This document shows positions 1 to 8,064 of a stretch of 64,000 nt of DNA, piece after piece; position 1 is the first letter of the stretch, and each line of letters begins with the position of its first letter. This DNA comes from Chitinophagaceae bacterium UBA1953 (GTDB lineage: Bacteria; Bacteroidota; Bacteroidia; Chitinophagales; Chitinophagaceae). The notes beneath the pieces are model-generated. The model did no database searches, had not been told where the DNA came from, and was given only the letters and a program-made list of their open reading frames with translations. The stretch lies in NCBI GenBank assembly GCA_002336115.1, contig DDEN01000063.1:1-64000 (forward strand), given 5' to 3'. Both the position numbers and the translations under genes were made by a program.

Positions 1-21
1 GTTCGATCCCGCCCCACACCA
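1..21 (+). tRNA. 3' end of a tRNA, cut by the window edge
   Basis: The window opens with a T-arm: GTTCGATCC matches the invariant T-loop (T54, T55, C56, A58). It is followed by a T-stem 3' strand, a seven-base acceptor 3' strand (CCACACC) and discriminator A at 21. CCA is not fully encoded; CA follows. A rho-independent terminator starts at once, as expected for the end of a tRNA transcript. The anticodon lies outside the window, so the isotype cannot be given. Confidence 0.65.
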
Positions 22-24
22 CAA

Positions 25-52
25 AAAAAGCGATCAGTTCTGATCGCTTTTT
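25..52 (+). terminator. Rho-independent terminator after the tRNA
   Basis: A perfect inverted repeat with arms of 13 bases (AAAAAGCGATCAG and its complement) and a two-base spacer ends in a T run. It sits directly behind the tRNA 3' end. Being flanked by A and T runs, it can also work for leftward transcripts. Confidence 0.85.
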
Positions 53-163
53 GTCTATTATCCGGGGCAAATATTTCTATTCTTTCGCTTACCTTACAAC
101 ACTTGCATTGCAAATCACAATTCAGCAGTATTGTTTTATTATTCCACAAAAAGACATCATAAA

Positions 164-3100
164 TTATTTCCAGATTGCCCCGATTCCGGCATCGCTCAGT
201 TTTTTATTTAAAGATGCCAGCCTTGTTTCAAGAACCGCAGCTCTTTGTTTCAGTGCTGCCCATTGAACATCATATTCTTTTTTCAAATCAATACTTGGCT
301 GGTTTACCCGGGGTATATCGCTCTCTGTCTGGTTTATTAAAAACATGTAATTGGCTGTAAATCTGTTTGGGAAATTTTCCACATCATCATAAGCTTTGCT
401 TTTACGTTGAATCATCTCTTCATCCCACGCCTTCATGTCTTTACTTAATTCTTCCGCTTCTTTTTTCAGTACCTGGTACCTGGTTTCATTTATAGTTTTA
501 ACCAGGTCATTTAACTGCAATCTTTTACCGTTTAACTTATTTACAAGGTTGTGCATTACCGTTACTTCATTTTCTGCGGCACGCATAAATGTATCGTAGG
601 AACTATATTCAGAAACTGTTGTAGGGTACAATGGGTTCATTAAAATAACTGCGATGGCTGTTACCTGCTGGTTGGCAGCTTTCATTGTAACCGTGTATGT
701 ACCGGGCATGGCTTTATGCCCTGCATAACTGCTTTCAATGTACACATTTGGTATGCCTGCCATTGTTGAATGCCGCATATCCCACACAAAGCGGTTTAGC
801 CCTTTATTTTTACTGAGTACCGGATCTGGCGGCGGAGCACCTTCCCAGTCACGGGCTTCATCTGGTACTGAAGTGAAGCTGCGTATAATATTCTCATTTC
901 CATCTTTAACAGTAATGCTTACGGTATCTGTTGCTTTCAGCTCTGGCAGATTGTAATACAGCACCACGCCATTAGCCGGGTTTACACCTGCATTTCGGCT
1001 AACGCCTGTTGCATTTGCAGCATTCATTGCACTGCTTCCGTTGGCTATATAAGCATCTTCGGGTTTAAACAACTGCAGAGTGTTTTGATCTTTAGTGTAC
1101 TGGCGTAATACATTCAGATCGTCCAGAATCCAAAAACTGCGGCCCGATGTTGCCGCAATCAGGTTCCCTTTATGTATGCGCAGATCGGTAATTGGTGTTA
1201 CTGGCAGGTTTAACTGAAACGGCTGCCATTGCTTTCCTCCATCAAATGAAATATAAAGCCCCAGTTCTGTGCCGGCAAACAACAGGTCTTTACGAACCTC
1301 ATCTTCACGTATCACACGGGTAAACGCATTCGCTGCAATACCGGTGTTGATCTTTGCCCAGGTTTTTCCATAGTCGGTTGACTTATACAGGCCGGGTGTA
1401 TGATCGTTAAACTTATACCGTGTTGTAGCAATATATACAGTTGCTTTATCATGTGGCGATACTTCAATAGCATTTACAAGACATTCCTGCAAACCAGCCG
1501 GTGTAATATTGGTCCAGCTCTTACCGCCATCTTTTGTTACATACACAAAACCATCATCGCTGCCTGTGTAAATAATTCCTTTTTCATAAGGCGATTCCAT
1601 TACATAAGCCAAAGTGCCATAGTTTTCTGCACCTACAGCTTCGTTGGTATATGGTACGCCGCCTTTACCCTGCTTTTCTTTTTCGTTACGTGTAAGATCG
1701 GGCGACACTTCTTTCCATGTGCGTCCCATATCTGTTGTTTTCAACAATAACTGGGCTCCATGATAATACGTGTTTGGTTCATATCTGCTTCTTATAATGG
1801 GTGCATTCCAGTTGTAACGGTACTTGATATCTTTTGCATCTTTTCCAAGATATTGAATAGGTGCGGGCATAATGTTGGTTGTGCCTTTTGATTTTGTATC
1901 AAGTATTTCGATTGTACCCTGGTAACTTCCTCCCAATACAAAACGAGGATCATCGGGATCAAATGCCAGAAATGCACTTTCGCCTCCTGCTGATGCTTCC
2001 CAGTCGCTGGCTGTAATGGCACTACCAAACGTACGGTACGGGATGGAAACAGAAGTATTATCCTGCTGACCGGCATAAATATGATAGGGAAACTGGTTAT
2101 CAACATTAATACGGTATAGCTGAGCTGTAGGCATATTGTTTTGTGAACTCCACGTTTTACCAAAATTTACTGTTACAGCCGAACCACCATCATTGCTGAT
2201 AATCATGTTGTTTGAATTTTTTGGATTGATCCATAAATCATGATAATCGCCATGCGTACCACTGAGGTTTTCCCATGTTTTGCCGCCGTCTTTTGATCGC
2301 AACGCCGGTGCGCTTAATACATAAACTGTCTGGTCGTTATTGGGATCGATAAAAAGTTCAATATAATACCAAGCACGCTGCAGCAGGCGATGATCGTTTG
2401 TTACTCGGCTCCAACTGGCACCTGCGTTGTTACTGACAAACAAACCACCCGATTCCTTTTCACTATCGCTTTCAATCAAGGCATATACTTTTTCCGGATT
2501 CGATCTGCTGACCGCAACAGACATTTTTCCCATTTCAGTTGGCAAACCTGTTGTCATTTTCTGCCATGTTTCGCCTCCATCAACACTTTTATACAAACCA
2601 CTTCCTGCACCGCCACTTATAACCTGCCAGGGTTTACGGCCATGCTCCCACATTGAAGCATAGACAATACGTGGGTTATTCATATCCATACTCAATTCGT
2701 TGCAGCCTGTGCTTTCGTTTACAAACAGCACATTTTTCCACGTAACCCCACCATCTGTACTTTTATAAATACCACGTTCTTTGCTTTTGCTGTATAATGC
2801 GCCCTGTGCCGCCACCAACACTATATCCGGATTTTGAGGGTTTACCACAATACGTGCAATGTGTTGTGTGGCCTCAAGCCCCATGTGCTTCCACGTTTTT
2901 CCGGCATCAGTACTTTTATATACACCATCTCCATGATGTGTCATTACCCCACGCACAGCATGCTCGCCCATACCAACATATACAACATTGGCATCACTTT
3001 CGGGTACAGCAACCGCACCTACACTGCCGGTTTTAAAATAGCCGTCGGAAATATTTGTCCAGCTAAGTCCAAGATCATCTGTTTTCCATAAACCACCTCC

Positions 3101-3301
3101 GGTAGTTCCCATGTAATAGGTGTTAATATCACCAGGAACACCGGTGCCGCAATTTGATCGTCCGCCACGGAAAGGACCAATACTGCGCCATTTAACAGCA
3201 GCAAACTGTTTATTTAAATCAGGTTTTGTTGTATCGGATTTTATTTGTGCGTTACTACCGGTTACAGAAAGAAGGAATGCAATAAGTAGATATTTCTGCA
3301 T
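164..3301 (-). CDS. Secreted Asp-box (BNR/sortilin-like) repeat protein, 1045 aa
   Basis: Predicted exported beta-propeller protein. The frame stays open upstream to 3430, but the ATG at 3301 gives a clean signal peptide (MQKYLLIAFLLSVTGSNAQ) and was chosen. At least ten Asp-box motifs of the form SxDxGxTW are visible (STDAGKTW, STDGGVTW, SVDGGETW, SKDGGKTW, TKDGGKSW, STDYGKTW and others), spread over roughly the first 720 residues. The C-terminal third lacks them and holds a beta-sandwich-like part and a helical tail. Such proteins are annotated as VPS10/sortilin-like or WD40/YVTN/BNR-like exo-hydrolases. The repeats form propellers but do not define a substrate, and no catalytic residue can be assigned. 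It stands alone, with no obvious operon partner. Confidence 0.85.
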   Translation of the reverse strand: MQKYLLIAFLLSVTGSNAQIKSDTTKPDLNKQFAAVKWRSIGPFRGGRSNCGTGVPGDINTYYMGTTGGGLWKTDDLGLSWTNISDGYFKTGSVGAVAVPESDANVVYVGMGEHAVRGVMTHHGDGVYKSTDAGKTWKHMGLEATQHIARIVVNPQNPDIVLVAAQGALYSKSKERGIYKSTDGGVTWKNVLFVNESTGCNELSMDMNNPRIVYASMWEHGRKPWQVISGGAGSGLYKSVDGGETWQKMTTGLPTEMGKMSVAVSRSNPEKVYALIESDSEKESGGLFVSNNAGASWSRVTNDHRLLQRAWYYIELFIDPNNDQTVYVLSAPALRSKDGGKTWENLSGTHGDYHDLWINPKNSNNMIISNDGGSAVTVNFGKTWSSQNNMPTAQLYRINVDNQFPYHIYAGQQDNTSVSIPYRTFGSAITASDWEASAGGESAFLAFDPDDPRFVLGGSYQGTIEILDTKSKGTTNIMPAPIQYLGKDAKDIKYRYNWNAPIIRSRYEPNTYYHGAQLLLKTTDMGRTWKEVSPDLTRNEKEKQGKGGVPYTNEAVGAENYGTLAYVMESPYEKGIIYTGSDDGFVYVTKDGGKSWTNITPAGLQECLVNAIEVSPHDKATVYIATTRYKFNDHTPGLYKSTDYGKTWAKINTGIAANAFTRVIREDEVRKDLLFAGTELGLYISFDGGKQWQPFQLNLPVTPITDLRIHKGNLIAATSGRSFWILDDLNVLRQYTKDQNTLQLFKPEDAYIANGSSAMNAANATGVSRNAGVNPANGVVLYYNLPELKATDTVSITVKDGNENIIRSFTSVPDEARDWEGAPPPDPVLSKNKGLNRFVWDMRHSTMAGIPNVYIESSYAGHKAMPGTYTVTMKAANQQVTAIAVILMNPLYPTTVSEYSSYDTFMRAAENEVTVMHNLVNKLNGKRLQLNDLVKTINETRYQVLKKEAEELSKDMKAWDEEMIQRKSKAYDDVENFPNRFTANYMFLINQTESDIPRVNQPSIDLKKEYDVQWAALKQRAAVLETRLASLNKKLSDAGIGAIWK

Positions 3302-3503
3302 GTGTGTTGATTTAAAACGGAATATAAAACAAGTTTGCCATAGATGCGCAGAGAAATACAATGACGGTGTAGTAATTGCAACAAAAAACCCGTGGGGCAT
3401 TGCAAATGCGCAGATAACCCAATCAGGCAATGATTACTTTACATCAATGATGCTGGCAGGAAATTCAAAAAACGGCAATAAAGCGGCCTAATATATTGCT
3501 GGT

Positions 3504-3806
3504 TTATATTTCTTCTGTTTCAACAATTTTAGCAAGAAGTTCGGCGTATTGAACCAACAGGTATTTTTTTCCTTCAAATTCTATTTCAGTACCGCTGTAT
3601 GGTTTAAATAGTACTATATCGCCTACAGCAATCTCTGCATTTTCAACATTGCTTATAGCTATAACTTTTGCAAAGTTTGGTTTTTCCTTTGCTGTATCAG
3701 GTATAATGATTCCACCGGCAGTTACTGTTTCTTTTTTATCGTCATTAGTATCCAGTAAGACATTCTGGTTAACAGGTTGCAGTTCTTTCATCTGTTGTTG
3801 TTTCAT
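3504..3806 (-). CDS. groS: GroES-type co-chaperonin (Cpn10), 100 aa
   Basis: Co-chaperonin that caps the GroEL ring. The family pattern is clear: an N-terminal strand (VLLDT), the mobile loop GGIIIPDTAKEKP that docks to GroEL, then GDIVLFKPYSGTEIEF and KYLLV near the C-terminus. Length fits GroES (95-100). The start could be the first Met or the Met five codons later. No groEL follows; the gene lies 4 bp behind a thioredoxin/glutaredoxin fusion and is probably cotranscribed with it. It may therefore be a second, stress-linked GroES copy rather than the housekeeping groES of a groESL operon (inference). Confidence 0.85.
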   Translation of the reverse strand: MKQQQMKELQPVNQNVLLDTNDDKKETVTAGGIIIPDTAKEKPNFAKVIAISNVENAEIAVGDIVLFKPYSGTEIEFEGKKYLLVQYAELLAKIVETEEI

Positions 3807-3810
3807 TTCA

Positions 3811-4395
3811 TTAATTGTTTTTTAATCCAAGCAATATATTAATCCGGCCCTGGTTAAAGCCAACGATCATTTCCCCATCAATATCTGTTTGCGGAACGCC
3901 CATTTGCCCACTCCTGCGAACCATTTCTTCTGCAGCACGCTGATCTCTTGAAACATCAATATCAGTAAACCGTACACGATGCTTTTTCAGATAGTTCTTC
4001 AGTGTATTGCACCATGTGCATGCAGGCGTTGAGTAAACGGTTACGCTTTTCTGAGGAGTGTTATGGTTTCTTGCATGTGTATAATATGCTGCATCTTCAA
4101 ACAAGGTTTTATAATAATCAGCCGTATTGCAGCCTTTAACTGTATTTTTCAGCTTGTCTTTTTCAAACTCCAGTAATACAGGAGCCGATGTAATGTTATA
4201 ATGACTATGTATATCTTTTACTGACGACACATCGGCATAACCCACAACAATATTATTTACATCCTGCGCTGCAGATTTTACTTTATTTAAAGCACAATCG
4301 CTGATACTGCTTCCTTTTTTATATAGCAGAAGATAGCTTTTTTCTTCTTTGCTGATGACCTGTTGAAGATCGTTGAATGATGAAATTTTTTTCAT
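3811..4395 (-). CDS. Thioredoxin-like plus glutaredoxin fusion, 194 aa
   Basis: Two thioredoxin folds in tandem. Residues 1-108 look like a YtxJ/bacilliredoxin-type domain with a single Cys in SDC (C34) and a TSAPV cis-Pro motif near 72. Residues 116-190 are a glutaredoxin: TVYSTPACTWC with the CTWC centre at 126-129, the GVPQT cis-Pro motif near 168 and the VGFNQGRI segment typical of glutaredoxin-like NrdH proteins. There is no signal peptide, so a cytosolic thiol-disulfide role is likely. It is the first gene of a two-gene unit with groS, which suggests a joint redox and protein-folding stress response (inference). Confidence 0.75.
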   Translation of the reverse strand: MKKISSFNDLQQVISKEEKSYLLLYKKGSSISDCALNKVKSAAQDVNNIVVGYADVSSVKDIHSHYNITSAPVLLEFEKDKLKNTVKGCNTADYYKTLFEDAAYYTHARNHNTPQKSVTVYSTPACTWCNTLKNYLKKHRVRFTDIDVSRDQRAAEEMVRRSGQMGVPQTDIDGEMIVGFNQGRINILLGLKNN

Positions 4396-4501
4396 ACGCC
4401 CGGTTACTTTTCTGCAAAATTATCAGAGAGGTCTTTGTTGTTTTGTTACTTATGTTACAATTAAACCCTCATAATCAGATTTCATTACTGCAAGTAATAC
4501 G

Positions 4502-4522
4502 GCAGCAGAATAATGCTGCTGC
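4502..4522 (-). terminator. Hairpin downstream of the response regulator
   Basis: A perfect 7-bp stem (GCAGCAG / CTGCTGC) with a 7-base loop lies about 75 bp past the stop codon of the regulator gene. It has no T run on the minus strand, so it may be a weak or factor-dependent end rather than a classical terminator. Confidence 0.4.
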
Positions 4523-4596
4523 AATCATCTTTTGTGATAAAATAATTTTATTGTGAGAAGTTTTGAATCTGACTGAACTTCACAGCCGCAGCACAA

Positions 4597-5211
4597 CTAT
4601 ATTAATTCCAGCTTGGCTGCTTTGTTTATAAGAATTGCGGTGTTCTTTGCATTAAATTTTTCCAGGAGACTTTTACGGTGCGTATTTACTGTTGGAATAC
4701 TCACAAAAATTTTTTCAGCGATCTCACTATTTGTGAGACCTTCAGCAATCAGTTTCAGCACTTCTTTTTCCCTCCTTGTAAGAGGTGGTATCTGATCGGC
4801 ATTTTCACGTAAAGAGAGGGTTACTTCTGCACTCAGGTATTCCTTCCCTTTCATTACAGTTGAAATTGCTTCAAGCAATTCGTTACGGGTTGCATTTTTT
4901 AAAACGTAGCCGGAAGCTCCGTTATCCATCATATTCCGGATAATTGCCTGCTGGTTAAATGTACTCAGGCCAAGTACTGAAATCTGCGGGTATGCCTTTT
5001 TCACCTCTTTACACAAATCAATCCCGCTTTTATCAGGCAGGTTAATATCCATCAGTATAATATCGGGAGCATGATTAGTGAGAAAATTCAGGCACGATGC
5101 AGCATTCATTGCATGTCCCATCCATTCAATATCTTTTTCTTCTTTTAATAAAGAATAGATACCTTCTATAACAAGGTAATGATCTTCTACTATGAATAAT
5201 TGTGTTTTCAC
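4597..5211 (-). CDS. LuxR/NarL-family response regulator, 204 aa
   Basis: Cytosolic DNA-binding response regulator. The REC domain spans about residues 3-120, with the acidic pair in VEDH, the phospho-acceptor D55 in LMDIN, and the Lys of the VLKNA switch near 105. A LuxR-type HTH fills residues 138-200 (LTRREKEVLKLIAEGLTNSE, then VNTHRKSLLEKF). It lies 28 bp behind the sensor kinase, almost certainly its partner. Eight 20-bp dyads NNTC-N12-GANN occur upstream of this operon and of neighbouring secreted-protein genes. They have the size and layout of sites bound by LuxR-type HTH dimers, so this protein is the best candidate to bind them (inference). Confidence 0.93.
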   Translation of the reverse strand: MKTQLFIVEDHYLVIEGIYSLLKEEKDIEWMGHAMNAASCLNFLTNHAPDIILMDINLPDKSGIDLCKEVKKAYPQISVLGLSTFNQQAIIRNMMDNGASGYVLKNATRNELLEAISTVMKGKEYLSAEVTLSLRENADQIPPLTRREKEVLKLIAEGLTNSEIAEKIFVSIPTVNTHRKSLLEKFNAKNTAILINKAAKLELI

Positions 5212-5239
5212 TTGTGATTTCAGAAGTTTCTAAAAAAAC

Positions 5240-7183
5240 TCAGAGGCCCATTTCAATCAACACCGAAGTGCCATTTCCTTTTTCGGATGTAATATCAATT
5301 TTTCCTTTTAAAAACTCAACCCTGCTTCTGATATTTTTCCATCCGATGCCTGATGATAATGCTAAAGCAGAAGTATCGAAACCCTGCCCGTCATCTTCTA
5401 CAGTTACCGTTAACAGTTTTTCAGGTTCTGCAACATGTACCTGTACCAATACATTTTCAGCAGCGGCATGTTTAATGGAATTGTTAACCAGTTCCTGCAC
5501 AATCCGGTAAATAGTTACAGCCATAATCTGATCAATTGCAGATGATGCCATACCAATGGAATGGTAACTTACCCGTATTACACCACTCTGGTTAATTTCA
5601 TAACAAAATTCACGAAGAGCTGTATCCAACCCATATTTCACTAAAACTTCCGGCATCATATTGTGTGCCACTCTTCGCATTTCTTTTATTGAACTGTCAA
5701 GCATATCAATGCTGCGTTCAAATGCCTGAGCATTGTCAGGTGTCATGATTAAATTTTCTTTCATACTGTTCAGTGAATATTTTATTCCGCTCAGCATACC
5801 ACCAAGTCCGTCGTGAAGATCTTTTGCAAGACGTGTACGTTCCTGCTCTTCTCCCTTTAGTACAGCTTCAGTTGCGGCGAGTTGTTTTTCTGTTTCTAAT
5901 TCTGTTATACGCTGTTGCTGCAGTTTACGGCGGTGCTTATAATTTCGCCAGGCAAGTATTAATGCAAGTAAAAAAACAACTGCAGAGATTGCAAACACAT
6001 AGTTCAGAATATTTTTTTGTCTGATGATCTCCGACTGTGCTTTTATTTGTGTTTCTTTTTTTTCAGTTTCATATTTTTTTTCTGCCGAAATAACCTGCTC
6101 CCTGGTTTGATCGTTTATGATGCTGTCTTTTATTTTGTCGGAAAGGGCGAGGCAGCCATTTGCTTCTTCCAGCCTGTGCAACGCATCAAGAACGGAGCTT
6201 TTGGAAGATAAACTCTTATATTTTTGCTCTCTCAGGTTATTCAGATCACATACAGCAAGCGACGAATCGATGTAGTTCAATGCAAGCAGGAAATTCCGTT
6301 TGTAAAAATGATAGATGCCGATACTGCGATAACTGATGGCAATTCCTTCCGGGTTCTCCAGCTTCTTATGCAGAAGAAGTGATTCTGTAGCATTAGAAAT
6401 ATAGGTGTTATCCCAATTGCTGGTGCCTATTCCTATATCGGTAAGTGATATTAACACAGCAGCCATCATATTTTCATCATCTGTTTTTCTGCCAATTAAT
6501 AAGGCTTCTGTAAGCAATTCCTTTGCTTTAGCATACATGCCAAGATAATCGTATGATAGTCCAAGATTGTTTAAAGATCTTCCAAGTGCTGCTGAATCAT
6601 TGTTCTTTCTCAAAAAATCAACGGATGCTTCTCCAACCTCTACCGCTTCTTTGTATCGCCCCATTTTCTGATACAGTAGTTGTAATATACCATCTAAAAT
6701 TGCAAGGCTGTGTTTATCTGTTGAGAAGTGCTTTTTAGCCTGGATATAATTGGCAATGGCATCGTTATACATATTCATGTACATATAGGAATTGCCGGTA
6801 TTGGCATAGCATTTTCCCAATAAAACAGGATCGTTAATTTGCCCGGCAATACCGATGCTGTATTTATTCAGCATCAGTGACGAATCATAATTGCCCTGAT
6901 AATTTAAGATTTCCGTATATCTTGTAATAAACTTTATTTCGCCTGTTTTATATCCTGTTTTTTTACTTAGACTTCCCGCTTCCCTGAAATATTTTTTAGC
7001 TGTTTCGTAATCATTCAGCTTCATTTCATATTCATCTCCAATGTCTAAATATAAAAGAACAAGTGATGTGTCTTTTTTGAGAGGAATTAATTTCAGCAGA
7101 CTGTCTTTTTTTGATTGTATCTGTGCTATAGCTCCAAATCCAGAAAGAAAAAAACAACTAATATATAATAACAGTTTTTTCAT
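5240..7183 (-). CDS. TPR-containing sensor histidine kinase, 647 aa
   Basis: Membrane sensor kinase of the HisKA_3 type. The ATG at 7183 gives a signal peptide ending GAIAQ; the frame is open further upstream without merit. Residues 25-350 are a predicted periplasmic array of TPR-like helices. One transmembrane helix lies at about 392-412 and a short coiled coil follows. The dimerisation helix has the phospho-acceptor H457 in KDLHDGLGG. The ATPase domain shows the N box (VQELVNNSIKHA), G1 (VEDDGQGFD) and G2 (SSGIGWKNI). It heads the operon with the response regulator and its own promoter carries the island dyad, pointing to autoregulation. The TPR ligand is unknown. Confidence 0.93.
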   Translation of the reverse strand: MKKLLLYISCFFLSGFGAIAQIQSKKDSLLKLIPLKKDTSLVLLYLDIGDEYEMKLNDYETAKKYFREAGSLSKKTGYKTGEIKFITRYTEILNYQGNYDSSLMLNKYSIGIAGQINDPVLLGKCYANTGNSYMYMNMYNDAIANYIQAKKHFSTDKHSLAILDGILQLLYQKMGRYKEAVEVGEASVDFLRKNNDSAALGRSLNNLGLSYDYLGMYAKAKELLTEALLIGRKTDDENMMAAVLISLTDIGIGTSNWDNTYISNATESLLLHKKLENPEGIAISYRSIGIYHFYKRNFLLALNYIDSSLAVCDLNNLREQKYKSLSSKSSVLDALHRLEEANGCLALSDKIKDSIINDQTREQVISAEKKYETEKKETQIKAQSEIIRQKNILNYVFAISAVVFLLALILAWRNYKHRRKLQQQRITELETEKQLAATEAVLKGEEQERTRLAKDLHDGLGGMLSGIKYSLNSMKENLIMTPDNAQAFERSIDMLDSSIKEMRRVAHNMMPEVLVKYGLDTALREFCYEINQSGVIRVSYHSIGMASSAIDQIMAVTIYRIVQELVNNSIKHAAAENVLVQVHVAEPEKLLTVTVEDDGQGFDTSALALSSGIGWKNIRSRVEFLKGKIDITSEKGNGTSVLIEMGL

Positions 7184-7210
7184 GTAAAACAGTAGATGGG
7201 TTTGGTCGTT

Positions 7211-7260
7211 GCAAAATAAGCATTCTGTCTGGGTGTTTGTAATCATCTTTTTTAATGATT
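7211..7260 (-). promoter_or_regulatory. Island promoter A: dyad plus -7 element, drives the kinase/regulator operon
   Basis: The 20-bp dyad at 7241-7260 reads AATCATTAAAAAAGATGATT on the minus strand, with 6-bp perfect arms. Exactly 21 nt further on is TTATTTTGC (7219-7211), one mismatch from the Bacteroidota -7 consensus TAnnTTTGY. The kinase ATG follows 27 nt later. The spacing equals that of seven other copies in the island. The dyad occupies the -33 region, as a class II activator site would. Confidence 0.7.
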
Positions 7261-7277
7261 TTTTTATGCATTAGAAA

Positions 7278-7327
7278 AATCATGCTTTTTAATGATTGAA
7301 TAGCCTCTTGTCCGGATATAGTTTTAC
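7278..7327 (+). promoter_or_regulatory. Island promoter B: dyad plus -7 element
   Basis: Dyad AATCATGCTTTTTAATGATT at 7278-7297, 21 nt, then TAGTTTTAC at 7319-7327, which fits TAnnTTTRY. The ATG of the first rightward gene is 17 nt downstream. It is divergent from promoter A; the two dyads are only 17 bp apart, so both units could be controlled from one regulatory patch. Confidence 0.75.
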
Positions 7328-7344
7328 GACATAAAATTTTAAAA

Positions 7345-7971
7345 ATGAAAAAAGGCTTTCTTATCATTATTGGTTTTTGCTTTTTAAGTGTACTACATGC
7401 ACAAATCTCAAAGCCCAAAAACACAAGCAATAACAACCAGCAAACACAGCAGCCCTCATCTTCTTCACTCACTGATGCAGATTACTTCCTTGCTGTTGTA
7501 AAAATGACTGTCAAAACAGGTAAGGATAATAAGGAACTGGGCTCAAAAGTTATTTTACGTATTTACCCCGCTTCGGGTACAGATAACTGGCGTAAAGGGT
7601 ACAACCAGGAAAATATTATACCAGAATTTAAACCATGGAGCAGTAATACTTATACATTACCCAGAGCAGCCGGTTTTGATCAAAGCTTTAACAGTCTTGC
7701 CAATTACAAAACAACGGGGATTATGGTTGACATCAATTACAATACAGTTGGTAACGGACCCTTCTTTTTGCTTGATGCCTGGAAGATTGAGGAAGTAAGT
7801 GTTACCCTTGAGTTTAAAGATAAAAACGGCAACCCTCATCCAACGATGGGGTCAAAAACAATTTACTTCACTGATTCCAATATGTATCTTGATTATTCTA
7901 AATGGCAGCTTTATTGTAAAACAGACCCCTATTTTAATACACTAACTCCGTTTATTACAAAAAGACCGTAA
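7345..7971 (+). CDS. Secreted protein with TGNDNKE/DAWK module, 208 aa
   Basis: Unrecognised exported protein. A signal peptide ends at VLHAQ (about residue 20), then comes a Ser/Gln/Asn-rich linker to about 44. One domain follows with TGKDNKE at 58-64 and DAWKIEEVSVTLEFKDKNGN from 144. The same pair of motifs recurs in three other genes of the island. The order (TG plus acidic strand, later a Trp-bearing strand before the last beta strand) recalls PLAT/LH2 beta sandwiches, which bind lipids or partner proteins; this is a guess from pattern only. It is the first gene behind island promoter B. Confidence 0.7.
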   Translation: MKKGFLIIIGFCFLSVLHAQISKPKNTSNNNQQTQQPSSSSLTDADYFLAVVKMTVKTGKDNKELGSKVILRIYPASGTDNWRKGYNQENIIPEFKPWSSNTYTLPRAAGFDQSFNSLANYKTTGIMVDINYNTVGNGPFFLLDAWKIEEVSVTLEFKDKNGNPHPTMGSKTIYFTDSNMYLDYSKWQLYCKTDPYFNTLTPFITKRP

Positions 7972-8010
7972 CAAGTAAGAAAGCCCGATTACTTCCACTG
8001 TGCATTTTAA

Positions 8011-8027
8011 GTAAACAATGAGTTTAC
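8011..8027. promoter_or_regulatory. Short perfect palindrome in the intergenic gap
   Basis: GTAAAC, five bases, GTTTAC lies 38 bp before the next gene. There is no T run and no island-type -7 element at the right spacing. It could be an operator or a chance palindrome in AT-rich DNA. Confidence 0.25.
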
Positions 8028-8064
8028 ATATTTAAACATACGATTTCAAAAGCAAGTTAAAACG

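Noticed and set aside
4523..4545. AATCATCTTTTGTGATAA behind the regulator gene, like an island dyad
   Set aside because: The arms are spaced one base differently and no TAnnTTT word lies at the required distance on either strand.
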